Positions 45,929-54,898 of a stretch of 64,000 nt of DNA are shown one piece after another. The notes beneath the pieces are model-generated. The model worked only from the letters and a program-made list of their open reading frames with translations. It was not told where the DNA came from and searched no databases. The stretch covers positions 124,001-188,000 of the forward strand of contig NZ_BAABLK010000037.1 of the NCBI RefSeq assembly GCF_039544305.1, given 5' to 3'. How positions within the stretch are numbered: position 1 is the stretch's first letter; every line of letters starts with the position of its first letter. This DNA comes from Paeniglutamicibacter antarcticus_C (GTDB lineage: Bacteria; Actinomycetota; Actinomycetes; Actinomycetales; Micrococcaceae). The position numbers were made by a program, and so were the translations under genes.

Positions 45929-45948
45929 AGATGAGAGATCTCTCATCT
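45929..45948. promoter_or_regulatory. Perfect 20-bp palindrome upstream of the DUF4956-VTC pair
   Basis: AGATGAGAGATCTCTCATCT is a perfect palindrome without a loop, about 85 bases before the DUF4956 start and 190 after nhaA. A zero-loop dyad suggests a protein-binding site rather than a terminator. The regulator is unknown. Confidence 0.55.
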
Positions 45949-46031
45949 GCTTCTCCTTTTGGTCTCATGAAGGCTCCATACAGTACTAGTCAGAGGAATA
46001 ACGTACGTCCCTGAGAAGATTGGAGTTCGAC

Positions 46032-46697
46032 ATGATGAACTTTTGGATAGCCTTGGCAGCCAACATGGTTGCAATTATTCTGCTGGTTTGTGTCGTCTAC
46101 TACCGCCGGCACTTCCGCAAGGACCTGGCTCTGGCTTACTTGGCACTGAACATGGGCATCTTCGGCGTGACGATGCTGCTCAACGGTTCAGGCGCCGGCG
46201 CCGGCCTTGGCTTGGGTCTCTTCGGCATCCTGTCGATCATCCGACTCCGTTCCAACACCCTGACCCAGGAAGAAGTCGCCTACTACTTCATTTCCCTGGC
46301 CATCGGCCTGATCAACGGTTTGCACCCCGATCCTTTCTGGCTCTCCCCGGCGCTGAGCGCTGCCATGGTCCTGGTCATGTTCGTTGCCGACCACCCGGCC
46401 TTCGGCCGTCGCACCATGCACCAGACCGTGACGCTGGATGCGGCCTACCCGCAGCCCCACCAGCTGAACGCCGCACTCACCGAGCTTCTTGACGCCAAGA
46501 TCCTGCGCACGCTGGTTCTTGAACTCGACATGGTCCGCGACCTGACCATCGTCGATGTGCGCTTCCGCACCAACGCCCCGGCTGGCAAGCGCAGCACTAT
46601 GCTTGAGGCGCCATCAATCGAGTCGATTCCGGTTCCAGCGCATGCGGGAGCGCAGACCCCCGACGAGCGTGGCTTTGCCCAGCACCAGGGGCGATAG
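46032..46697 (+). CDS. DUF4956 membrane protein
   Basis: A 221-residue protein with about four hydrophobic segments in the first 125 residues (LNMGIFGVTMLLNG, GLGLFGILSIIRLRSNTLTQ is the family core) and a soluble C-terminal part with DMVRDLTIVDVRFR. DUF4956 proteins are found beside VTC-domain proteins, as here (the next gene starts 2 bases later). Their task may be to couple the polymerase to the membrane. GGAG is spaced well before the ATG at 46032. Confidence 0.85.
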   Translation: MMNFWIALAANMVAIILLVCVVYYRRHFRKDLALAYLALNMGIFGVTMLLNGSGAGAGLGLGLFGILSIIRLRSNTLTQEEVAYYFISLAIGLINGLHPDPFWLSPALSAAMVLVMFVADHPAFGRRTMHQTVTLDAAYPQPHQLNAALTELLDAKILRTLVLELDMVRDLTIVDVRFRTNAPAGKRSTMLEAPSIESIPVPAHAGAQTPDERGFAQHQGR

Positions 46698-46699
46698 CA

Positions 46700-47518
46700 A
46701 TGACCACGATCCAAAGGCCCGAAACCCAGATGCTGGCCGGATCCTGCGCCCTGGCCCTTGACACCGTTGCCGGGAAGGCGAACCCGATCTCCCTTGAGGA
46801 GGTCGTGAGCGAGGCCGCCCTGCAAACCCGGGTGGACAAGAAATTCCTGCTCAACGCCGTCGAGTTCACCGAGTTGATGGACAGGCTCGGCCCGGCATTC
46901 AGGATCATGCAGATCAAGGACCGCAGACTGTTCAGCTACGAGTCGGTGTACTTCGATACTCCCGACCTCCAGATGTTCACGGCGCACAAGCAGGGACGGC
47001 GCCGCCGGTACAAGATCCGCACACGCACCTACGCGGACACCGGCCTGTGCATGTTCGAGGCGAAGTTCAAGGGCTTGCGCGGGGCGACGGTGAAACACCG
47101 GATTCCCTACGACCTGGGGGACCGGGACATCATCAATGAGCAGGCGGCGGCGTTCCTCACCGAGCGCCTGGCCACCGAGTACCACCAGGGGATGCCGCAC
47201 CTTCAAGCGGTGATGCGCAGCGACTATGTCCGCGGCACCTTCGTGAACCCGTTGGACGAGGAACGCCTGACCTGCGACGTGAACCTGGTCTATTCCCAGG
47301 ATGGCACCACAATCCACGGCCCGGACCTGTTTGTGATCGAGACCAAGAGCACCGACGGCCGCGGTGCCGCTGACGCGGCGCTGTCCGCGATGCGGATCCG
47401 CCCGGTGGGCATGAGCAAATACTGCGTCGGCATTGCGTTGCTGCATCCTGCCCTTGCCGCCAACAAGTGGAGCCGGTTGCTGAAGCAGAAGTTCGGCTGG
47501 GACCGCACTGCCGCCTAA
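46700..47518 (+). CDS. VTC-domain (polyphosphate polymerase-like) protein
   Basis: This 272-residue tunnel-fold protein carries the basic residues expected of the VTC/CYTH family: LQTRVDKKFLL, GRRRRYKIRTRTY, FEAKFKG and FVIETKS, where Lys, Arg and Glu line the tunnel. Eukaryotic VTC4 makes polyphosphate from ATP; bacterial members are little studied. It follows the DUF4956 gene by 2 bases and forms an operon with it. Its stop overlaps that of the convergent vsr gene by 4 bases. Confidence 0.85.
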   Translation: MTTIQRPETQMLAGSCALALDTVAGKANPISLEEVVSEAALQTRVDKKFLLNAVEFTELMDRLGPAFRIMQIKDRRLFSYESVYFDTPDLQMFTAHKQGRRRRYKIRTRTYADTGLCMFEAKFKGLRGATVKHRIPYDLGDRDIINEQAAAFLTERLATEYHQGMPHLQAVMRSDYVRGTFVNPLDEERLTCDVNLVYSQDGTTIHGPDLFVIETKSTDGRGAADAALSAMRIRPVGMSKYCVGIALLHPALAANKWSRLLKQKFGWDRTAA

Positions 47519-48015
47519 CCGCTCCGCTCTTGCCGGGAAACCGAGGTAGGTCCGAGGAACAGGGCCAACCGCTGGAGAACGGCCTCGGGATCGGTCAGCT
47601 CGCATTCCCACAGCACGAGCGATGAGAATCCCAACGCCTTGAGCTCTTCGGCGTTTTGGCCGTCGCGCTCATCGGTGCGGTCGCGCTTTGCGGCCCAGAA
47701 CCGGGCATTCGTCGCCGGGGCATGAATCCCGGCGGCGCAGCTGTGCAAGTGCCAGAAGCAACCTTGGATGAAGACTGCTTGTTTCCGCGCAGCGAAGACG
47801 ATGTCGGGGCTGCCGGGCAACTTGTTTCCTGGCAACCGAATATCCGGGCTCTGGCGGTGCAGGCGCTCAAGCGTTCCGTGCGCGATGCGTCCATGGAGCA
47901 GGTACCGATATCCCGCGGCGTGCAACAGCTCGCGCACGAAAAGCTCGGGCTTGGTGTCCTTGGCCCTGATCTTCGACATGAGTATCGAGCGCTGCTGCGC
48001 GGACATGGTGTCCAT
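47515..48015 (-). CDS. vsr: Very short patch repair (Vsr) endonuclease
   Basis: The 166-residue endonuclease nicks DNA at T:G mismatches arising from deaminated 5-methylcytosine. The Vsr landmarks are MSKIRAKDTKPELFVRELLH, LPGSPDIVFAARKQAVFIQG with the catalytic Asp, CFWHLHSC with the active-site His, and LVLWECELTD at the end. The ATG at 48015 is typical of the family; upstream starts add unrelated sequence. No cytosine methyltransferase gene is nearby, which is unusual because vsr usually accompanies one. Confidence 0.9.
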   Translation of the reverse strand: MDTMSAQQRSILMSKIRAKDTKPELFVRELLHAAGYRYLLHGRIAHGTLERLHRQSPDIRLPGNKLPGSPDIVFAARKQAVFIQGCFWHLHSCAAGIHAPATNARFWAAKRDRTDERDGQNAEELKALGFSSLVLWECELTDPEAVLQRLALFLGPTSVSRQERSG

Positions 48016-48079
48016 GCCTCGATTGTGCACCTCTGGGCCCGGCAAGGAAACCGTGTATTTCCATAGTGGGTCCGGAGAG

Positions 48080-48204
48080 TTAAAAAATTGAGCACCGGCT
48101 GGAAGATTCGGGGGAGAAACCTTGGATCCAACCGGTGCTCGCATCACTCGCACCTTCATGAGGTACTTATGACTCTAAGCTGCCAACCTATGGATTTGAT
48201 GTGC
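48080..48204 (+). repeat. Hairpin repeat element, copy A
   Basis: Shares with 49202-49312 the sequence around TTGAGCACCGGCTGGAAGA, the closing arm CCAACCGGTGCTC, and CATCACTCGCACCTTCA followed by GAGGTA, and more weakly CTCTAA and GATGTGC. GAGCACCGG (48090-48098) pairs with CCGGTGCTC (48132-48140). It lies in the 362-bp gap between vsr and the DUF998 gene; no gene was found in that gap. Confidence 0.75.
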
Positions 48205-48377
48205 CGAGCCATGATGCCGGGTGTGAATAGGTGGCGTTGGCACATACGAAGAATCCGTTCATGAAGACCTGAAGCCAAAGAGCAGCAGCCGGACCAATCG
48301 GCGCAAAGAACGCTCTGTGCGTTGAAACGGGCCGTTGGCGTACGGGCGAAAGAGCGCTGCTGTGGAAGGCTGGAAGG

Positions 48378-49019
48378 ATGAGCCCGCCGACACCGCAGAG
48401 AGCCCGACGGCGATTTGCCACCTCGGCTATGGCCGGCGTCGCCGTTTATATTCTCGTTGACGTTGTGCTCCAGTTGCTTCCGCCGCATTACAGCGTGTTC
48501 AGCGATGCCGAAAGCAACCTTGCCGTTGGCCCGTTCGGGTGGATCATGAACCTGAATTTTCTTGGTCGGGCCGTCACCACCTTGTGCGCGATCGCCGCCA
48601 TAAACCGGGTGGCTCCGGTTTCCCGCTTACGGGATACCGGTGTGGTTCTTATGTTCCTTGGGGGACTGTGCTCAGCGGTCCTGGCCTTTTTCCCGGCCGA
48701 CGTGGATACCGGGTCCACTGGGACCGCGACGGTGATTGGCACCGTGCATCTCTGCGTGGCCGCTTTAGGATTCCTTGCTGCGTTGGCCGGCATCATCGTG
48801 CTGACCCGCTGGATACGCCTCGGCCCGGAACTGGCCAAGGCCTTTCCCGGGGCACTCGCGTTTGCGGCGATTGCCGCCTTCGGGCTCGCGTCCCTGGGAA
48901 TGACCACCCTGATGTGGCCGTCACTGCTGGGGCTGGCCGAGCGGATTTGCCTCGCTGGGATCCTTGGCTGGGTGATGGTGGTGTGTGCGGACATCAGGCG
49001 GTTGAACCCGCGGGGATAG
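48378..49019 (+). CDS. DUF998 membrane protein
   Basis: A 213-residue integral membrane protein with six hydrophobic segments. VLQLLPPHYSVFSDAESNLA and FFPADVDTGSTGTA are the extracytoplasmic loops that mark DUF998. Function unknown. It lies between the two copies of the hairpin repeat, which may be meaningful. A short hydrophilic tail ends at the stop. Confidence 0.8.
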   Translation: MSPPTPQRARRRFATSAMAGVAVYILVDVVLQLLPPHYSVFSDAESNLAVGPFGWIMNLNFLGRAVTTLCAIAAINRVAPVSRLRDTGVVLMFLGGLCSAVLAFFPADVDTGSTGTATVIGTVHLCVAALGFLAALAGIIVLTRWIRLGPELAKAFPGALAFAAIAAFGLASLGMTTLMWPSLLGLAERICLAGILGWVMVVCADIRRLNPRG

Positions 49020-49201
49020 CAGGGCCCTTCGGTGAAGGGCAACCGGACGATACGTCAATTTGGGAGGCTTTCCCCTGCAGCCTGACCACGAATGTTCGAG
49101 CTGTCTCTCGAGCACGATCCAAGAAGCCCGACCAGATGGTGATCCCCGGATCTGCGCCCCGTTCTTCGAAGACTTCCGGACTTTTGATTTAGACCGGCAA
49201 C

Positions 49202-49312
49202 TTAAAAGCTTGAGCACCGGCTGGAAGACTGGCTTCCAACCGGTGCTCTCATCACTCGCACCTTCAAGAGGTAGTACTAACTCTAAATGCCGTTCCTGAG
49301 TTTTCGATGTGC
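49202..49312 (+). repeat. Hairpin repeat element, copy B
   Basis: Same orientation as copy A. GAGCACCGG (49212-49220) pairs with CCGGTGCTC (49240-49248), and inside it GGAAG pairs with CTTCC, giving a long two-part hairpin. The following CATCACTCGCACCTTCA is identical to copy A. It lies in the 330-bp gap before the MFS gene, where I see no gene. The element could be a small mobile repeat, an attenuator or a non-coding RNA. Confidence 0.75.
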
Positions 49313-49349
49313 ACGCACCTTGTGTTTCATGTGACCCTGCGGGGACAAC

Positions 49350-50585
49350 CTAGGGGTGTGAAAACGCCATGCTGTCGCGTCTGCCAACCAGAACCGCGGA
49401 CAGGACGATGCCCACGGCCGCGAAGGTGCAGGTCATCCACCACGTGGAGGACCAGCCTCCCGTGGTCATGGCCAACCATGCAACGACCATCGGGCCGGTG
49501 AAGTTTCCGATGTTGAATATTTGCTGCATCAATCCCATGGCCGCCGGTGCCGAGCCGCCCTTCGGAGCCAGGTCCACGGCCATCCGGGTCATCGTTGCCG
49601 GGATCATGGCACCGATAAGTGAGAACGTGCCGACGCAAGCGACCTGCCAACCCAAACCGCCGGGAACACCGGAGAAGTCAACGGCGAAGGTGAGGAAGCT
49701 GGTTACTGCCATGGCGATGAAGGAAATGAACAGCAGCATCCTGGGCGGAGCCCCGCGTTGCAGCAAGATGCCGGTAGTGATCGCACCGACCCCGTTGAGC
49801 CCGCCAACGATGGCCGAAAGGATGCCCGGCTGGGTTCCGCCCATGCCGCTTTGCTCGTAGATCGTGGGAAGGAAGCCCACCACTGCCATCCACTGGATCG
49901 TGTAGCAGCCAAAGACCACACCGGCGATCCAGACCCTGGGCGACCGGGCGGTGATCCCGATCCGTCCCGCGGCGGCCTTGGCACCTTGGGAACCGTGGGG
50001 GACATCCGCCGGGATGATGCGCAGCACCAAGGGGATGGGAACAAGGGTGACGACGGCCATGACCCACCACCACATCTGCCACGTGCCGACCTGCAGGAAA
50101 TACGCGCTGCCGAGCAAGCCCACAAACGTTGCCGTTCCCTGATAGGCGCTCCAGCAGCCAACGGCCATGTTCACCCGGTTAAACGGCGCGTGGCGACGGA
50201 TCAGGCCCGGGCTCACCACGGTGGCCACGATGAACCCCACGCCCTCGATGGCACGTGAGGCCAACAGCGTGTTGGCCCCGATCGACATTGCGCCCAGCGC
50301 GGAGCCCGCACTGAGGAACAGCAGTCCCACCAACAGCGTCCGGCGCTCGCCGATGACCTCGGCCAACAGCGACACGGCAAGGCCACCGAGCATTCCGGCG
50401 ACCTGGACGATCCCCAGCAATACCCCGGCGGCCAGCAGACTCAGGCCGAGGTCTTCCTGGATCAACGGCAGGGCTGCGGGCAGTTTCCAGATGTGGAGGG
50501 CTGCGGTGATGCCGGCGATCACCACCACGATCCAGGCGGCGTTGCCGCCGGCAAGGTGCGGGGTACTCGATTGGGTCGTGGTCAC
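49350..50585 (-). CDS. MFS transporter (cyanate/nitrate-type CynX-like)
   Basis: The protein has 411 residues and twelve hydrophobic segments. Its opening (GITAALHIWKLPAALPLIQE) and loop LAEVIGERRTLLVGLLFLSA resemble the MFS group of CynX-like and related importers. The GTG at 50585 is chosen because GAAGGACC lies upstream and it gives a proper N-terminus; a longer frame reads into low-similarity sequence. It is convergent with no partner and separate from its neighbours. The substrate is unknown. Confidence 0.8.
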   Translation of the reverse strand: MTTTQSSTPHLAGGNAAWIVVVIAGITAALHIWKLPAALPLIQEDLGLSLLAAGVLLGIVQVAGMLGGLAVSLLAEVIGERRTLLVGLLFLSAGSALGAMSIGANTLLASRAIEGVGFIVATVVSPGLIRRHAPFNRVNMAVGCWSAYQGTATFVGLLGSAYFLQVGTWQMWWWVMAVVTLVPIPLVLRIIPADVPHGSQGAKAAAGRIGITARSPRVWIAGVVFGCYTIQWMAVVGFLPTIYEQSGMGGTQPGILSAIVGGLNGVGAITTGILLQRGAPPRMLLFISFIAMAVTSFLTFAVDFSGVPGGLGWQVACVGTFSLIGAMIPATMTRMAVDLAPKGGSAPAAMGLMQQIFNIGNFTGPMVVAWLAMTTGGWSSTWWMTCTFAAVGIVLSAVLVGRRDSMAFSHP

Positions 50586-50737
50586 GGGTCGGGTCCTTCG
50601 TTTCTCAGCTGATCGGATTCTGCCATGCCGTGCCCGGGAAGTTGAAGATGTGACGGACGCACGGGCCAAAATCCGGGCCAGGGCGCATCCGTGCACCCGG
50701 GATGCGCGATACCTATCGGGTGCGCCAGACTGGAGGC

Positions 50738-52108
50738 ATGAGGAATTTGCATACCCAACACATGCTGCATATCCAGCTCCATGGTTCCGATCCCGCGATC
50801 TGGCGGCGCATCGAGGTTGACGGGTCCATGACCCTGGCACGTTTCCACCACGTCCTGCGGGCCGCCCTGGGCTGGACGGACTCGCACCTGCACCTCTACA
50901 TGGACCGCAACCCCTTCCTCATCAACAGCGTCGAGGAACATGCCAGGACCGTCACCTGGCTGATGGCCAACAGTATCGAGGAAGGCCTTGAGGGAGAGGA
51001 CGAGACCGGAACGACGCTGAGCAAGGCGTTGGCCCGCGCCGGCGGAACGCTCTGGTACGAATACGATCTCGGCGACAGCTGGATGCACCTGATCACGCAG
51101 GAATCCTCCAGGGCACGGAACCCCGCCGAACCCGAAGCCCAGGTCCTTGATGGCGCGATGCGCGTGCCGGTGGAGGACTGTGGTGGGCTGGGTGGATGGT
51201 ACCGCTTGCTGGAAATGCGCCAGGCCGAAACCCTGGAGCCCGAGCAGCAGGAAATGCTTCAGTGGTTCACCTCCGGCATCGGCCACTTCACTCCGGTGGA
51301 TCCCGAGGCTTTCGACGTCGGCGAGGCCAACATGCTCATTGGTTTGGCGCTGGAGGGGATCCCGCCCACCGGAACCGTCGTGGGTACCTGGCTCTCGGGT
51401 CTTCCCATCTACCTGCGGCCCCCGTTCGCCTCGGCGCTGTACAAGGTGGGCGTGGACGTCTTTGCCCCGCCGGGCCCACCGGTGATGCCCGAGGAAGCAC
51501 CGGCGGCCATGGCCTCGATCCGCTGGTGGATCAACGCTTGCACCGGCGAGGGCCTGGCACTGACCGCCGCGGGATATCTCTCCCCGGCGGTGCTGCAAAC
51601 GGTGATCGGCGGGATCGGCTGGGAGAACGAATGGGTCGTGGAGTTCGGAGGCAAGACGGAGGTCAATGTGCGCAGCGTCCTGCGGTTCCGCCGCGCCCTG
51701 ATGGACCTTGGCCTGCTCAAGGCCCAGGGCAGGAAGCTGGTTGCCACGCCGGCGGGCGTGCGTGTGGCCAAGGACCCCGCCAAGCTGTGGGCGCACCTGG
51801 TCAAGCGCGCGCACCCTTCGATGAGGGACGAGGCGGTCTACGACGCGACGATGCTGGGGCTGATCGCCACCGCCGGATCCACGGAGTCTGACCTGGAAAC
51901 GGTCCATCGGCACATCCGCCAGGGGATGGAGCTGATCGGCTATGGCTATGCCGACGGCAGCCCGTTGGAGGCTTACCGCTATCATCCGGTGGGCGAGCGC
52001 TGGAGCGCGATCTCCAAGGCCTTCAGGATGGCGGTGCTCAAGGATGGCAACACGGCCCGTGCGGTGGACCTTGAGCGGGCCTTTGCGCTGGATATACTGC
52101 GTTCCTAG
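50738..52108 (+). CDS. Plasmid pRiA4b ORF-3-like protein with long C-terminus
   Basis: The protein has about 456 residues. The first 170 or so match the pRiA4b ORF-3 family (MLHIQLHGSDPAIWRRIEVD, ALGWTDSHLHLYM, and WYEYDLGDSWMHLI), which is of unknown function. The remaining part has two helical stretches (TAAGYLSPAVLQTVIGG) reminiscent of a winged helix, as often seen in this family. The start is uncertain (50702, 50738 or 50762); 50738 has GGAGG but too close. The stop overlaps the convergent GIY-YIG-like gene by 4 bases. Confidence 0.78.
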   Translation: MRNLHTQHMLHIQLHGSDPAIWRRIEVDGSMTLARFHHVLRAALGWTDSHLHLYMDRNPFLINSVEEHARTVTWLMANSIEEGLEGEDETGTTLSKALARAGGTLWYEYDLGDSWMHLITQESSRARNPAEPEAQVLDGAMRVPVEDCGGLGGWYRLLEMRQAETLEPEQQEMLQWFTSGIGHFTPVDPEAFDVGEANMLIGLALEGIPPTGTVVGTWLSGLPIYLRPPFASALYKVGVDVFAPPGPPVMPEEAPAAMASIRWWINACTGEGLALTAAGYLSPAVLQTVIGGIGWENEWVVEFGGKTEVNVRSVLRFRRALMDLGLLKAQGRKLVATPAGVRVAKDPAKLWAHLVKRAHPSMRDEAVYDATMLGLIATAGSTESDLETVHRHIRQGMELIGYGYADGSPLEAYRYHPVGERWSAISKAFRMAVLKDGNTARAVDLERAFALDILRS

Positions 52109-53169
52109 CGGGTGGCGCCGGCACTGCGTTCGGTCTCGAAACTATCCTGCGCAGCGGTGATTGCATGGCTTCCGTTGCCTCCGCACCAGATGGCTTGCCC
52201 GTTGTGGGTGGATAGCTGGAATATCGGATAGCTGCTTTGCCTGAACTCGATGCTTGAATCAAGGAGTTGCCCAACCAGGTCGCGGATACCCGGGTCCTTG
52301 CTGGTTTCATCCACCTGCCAGACGCCGTGGGTCAGGGACTCCTGGTCTTGGACAACCGGCCAAGCACCAATGATGATGCGGAACTCCTTCGACCCGGTCA
52401 CCGCAATGACGGCCCGGGGAAACCGCTGGGACACGGTGGGGCGCCGTGTATCGCTGACCGGCCAATACCGAAGCCCACGCGTTGCGATCGCCATACTGTT
52501 TGCTGCCCCGGTGGCCGATGGGCTGAACGGGATCCGGCCATCTGCGAGCTCGTCTCCGTTCACGAAAACCACCAGGGCGGAGTCCACTCCGCGTTTCTTC
52601 AAAACGGCTGCCAGGCCACCCCAGGAGTGCCGTGTGATTGCTGTGCCGAAAGACGGCAGGATACCCATGGTGTCTTGTGCCTCCACCGGGTCCTTTGACG
52701 CCGAAGTCGCTTTTTGCAGGGCGTCATTCGTCGCTTTGAGGTTTTCGCCGTGGCAGTATTCCCAGCTGCGCAGCTCGTGCAGCTGTCCGGGCAGCAGTGC
52801 GGAGTCGAGTTTTTGCGCGTATTCGATCCTGTTCGCTTCGGTGGGCGTTGAAAACCAGCGGGTGCCTTGTTCCTCGCGGCCGTTGAGCATTTCGCGGTTT
52901 TGAACGGGAAGCGCCGGGATTTCCAGTTGGATCTCATTGATGAGAGCGCTTTCCATCAAGGTCAGATCGCCCATGCAACGCAGGGGGAGCCTGAAGACCT
53001 GGATGAGGGGCCAGGTGTCCGCTTCGGACAAAAGCCCATTCAGCTTTTTGTTGCTGGAGGATGAAAGATGCGAGAGGACCCGCAAGTAGCTTCGGGATTG
53101 ACCGACGTAGATACCTTGCCTCCCGTTCTTGTCGTGAACGAGGTAGCGGTAGCAATAGTAATCACCCAT
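52105..53169 (-). CDS. GIY-YIG-like protein with an unknown C-terminal domain
   Basis: In the 354-residue protein, residues 1-100 fit a GIY-YIG nuclease fold: YRYLV and YVGQS stand for the GIY and YIG strands, Arg30 for the catalytic Arg, Glu73 (LMESALINE) for the metal ligand and Asn91 for the final Asn. Residues 100-354 are unassigned, with a VVFVNGDELADGRIPFSPSA segment and a regular alternation of strands and helices. No close family is recognised. The pairing with the pRiA4b ORF-3-like gene is tail to tail. Confidence 0.6.
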   Translation of the reverse strand: MGDYYCYRYLVHDKNGRQGIYVGQSRSYLRVLSHLSSSSNKKLNGLLSEADTWPLIQVFRLPLRCMGDLTLMESALINEIQLEIPALPVQNREMLNGREEQGTRWFSTPTEANRIEYAQKLDSALLPGQLHELRSWEYCHGENLKATNDALQKATSASKDPVEAQDTMGILPSFGTAITRHSWGGLAAVLKKRGVDSALVVFVNGDELADGRIPFSPSATGAANSMAIATRGLRYWPVSDTRRPTVSQRFPRAVIAVTGSKEFRIIIGAWPVVQDQESLTHGVWQVDETSKDPGIRDLVGQLLDSSIEFRQSSYPIFQLSTHNGQAIWCGGNGSHAITAAQDSFETERSAGATR

Positions 53170-53364
53170 TGTTTAAACATAGGCGAGGGCCGCGCAGGAT
53201 CCTCGAGTGCGAAATCGTTACCTCGAGTCGATGACAGGCGCGTGAGGTACGCCATGGTGTTGACCTGTTACCTGAATCACCTTTCAGGTTACTGGAATGT
53301 AAGGCCACACTCGACATGCGGGACGGTTCCAAGGGCGGGACGCTCCGCAAGGAAAGTCAATTTC

Positions 53365-54317
53365 GTGAAAGCAACAAAGAAGCTTCTGGCCGCCGCAGTT
53401 CTTGCGGCCGGCTTGACGATGAGCGCGTGTGCTCCCACCGCGGACCCCGGAGCCGGGGCAACCTGTGATTCGGGCACCTCCTAGCCGGTGAACATGGATC
53501 GTCTATTCAAAGACCGGACCGCTGGCGGCTTAGGGCAACGCGTACTACGAGGGCCTTCAGGCCGGACTCGACTACGCGACCGAGGGCACGGGCAAGATGG
53601 GGGAGCCCGAGATGGACATCACCCACCACGATGACGGCGGAGACCCGGACTAGGCCGTCACCCTTGCTAAGGAACTGATCGGCAAGGATTCCAAGATCCT
53701 GGCCGGGACGGCATCCTCGGGCATCGCCCTGAAGCTCGTGGAGCAGGCCGAGCAGAACAAGGTCCTTTACATTCCCGGGCCGGCCGCCACCGATGCGGTC
53801 ACCGGTGCGAACAAGTACTCCTTCCGCTCCGGACGCCAGTCGTTGCAGGACGTGGCAACCGCCGACACGTTAGTTGATGACCCTCATGGGCAAGAAGGTT
53901 GCCGTCTTCGCCCAGGACAACGCGTTTGGCCAGGGCAACCTAGCAGCGGTGAAGGCGGTGCTCGGTGCCAAAGGGGCCGAGGTCAGCGACATCCTGGTTC
54001 CCGAGGACGTCACCGAATTCACCCCGTTCGCCCGCCAGCTCACCGACAGCAAGCCGGATCTCGTCTTTGCCGCATGGGCCGGGCCGCCTCCGGTGGAATG
54101 TGGCAGGCACTGGACCAGCAGGGAGCCTTCGAAAGGCACCGATCGTCACCGGGCTTGGCGACATCGCCACCTACGGGGCTTTGGGGACGCCGGGGAAAAG
54201 ATCTCCTTTTTGACCCACTACTTCCCGGGTGCCGCCGATAACGAGGTCGAGACCGTCATGGTCAAGCCGATCGAGGACGCAGGCAAGACGGCCGACCTGT
54301 TCTCCCCCGACGGTGGA
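53365..54317 (+). pseudogene. Broken amino-acid-type ABC solute-binding lipoprotein
   Basis: The start is intact: GTG behind AAGGAAAG, a signal peptide and a lipobox (LTMSAC). The frame then hits TAG at 53482. Later segments in shifting frames spell the Leu/Ile/Val-binding protein family: AYYEGLQAGLDYATEGTGKM, a second TAG after GGDPD (near 53651), SKILAGTASSGIALKLVEQA, KKVAVFAQDNAFGQGNLAAV and FLTHYFPGAADNEVE. At least three frameshifts are needed (near 53868, 54085 and 54185). It ends at ADLFSPDG, where another gene is joined. Confidence 0.83.
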
Positions 54318-54863
54318 TTGCCGCTGCAGGTGCCCGAGGGCCTTGAGGATGACCAGATCATCCAGGCGATACCGGGACCGGCCGCCGAACGGCTGGAGAT
54401 GGAGATATCCTCCACACAGGAATACCGCAACTTCTGGGCCAGGCATCCGGCCTTCGCGAACGACTGGAGCGAGCTCGTCGAGAACTACGTCGACTATGAC
54501 CCGCAAGGGACGCCGCCGCACCTGAAGGCCTCAACGAGCTACCGGGCGCTGGCGGAGGACACCGCGGAACTGCACCGCGGATCCTCGCTTCTAATCGCCC
54601 TGGACCAGCCGGCGCGTCCGGTGCAATTCCTGCAATCCCCGCCCGGGCTCATGGGAACCGAGCCCGGGCTCTATGACCCGGTCTATGTGGCGGCGTGGCA
54701 ACAATGGATCCCTGCCCTTGATGTTGCGCTGGTTGAAGGGGCCAACAACTATTTGATCGTGATGGCCGAACATGGCGCCGCCGCGGTGGCGGGATTCGTT
54801 TCAACCCTGATGGCCAACGAACCGTTACCGGCGGCCCAGGCCGAAGGGGGCCGGATCTCGTAA
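54318..54863 (+). pseudogene. Alpha/beta hydrolase C-terminal fragment fused to the pseudogene
   Basis: From about LPLQVPEGLEDDQII on, the frame matches the cap and C-terminal part of an alpha/beta hydrolase: RPVQFLQSPPGLMGTEPGLY, then NNYLIVMAEHGAAAVAG with the catalytic-His region replaced or shifted (expected GVNHY, here GANNY). The N-terminal half with the nucleophile is missing. The junction near 54317 looks like a deletion that joined two genes. Probably non-functional. Confidence 0.72.
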
Positions 54864-54898
54864 CGCTAAAACCGCGTCGAAGGGGTGTGGACGCAGAA

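Noticed and set aside
45929..45948. Terminator of nhaA
   Set aside because: A zero-loop dyad without strong GC content or a clean T-tract is unlikely to terminate; it lies 190 bases past the gene.
48080..49312. CRISPR-like repeats
   Set aside because: Only two copies more than 1 kb apart, with a gene between them and no spacers of regular length.
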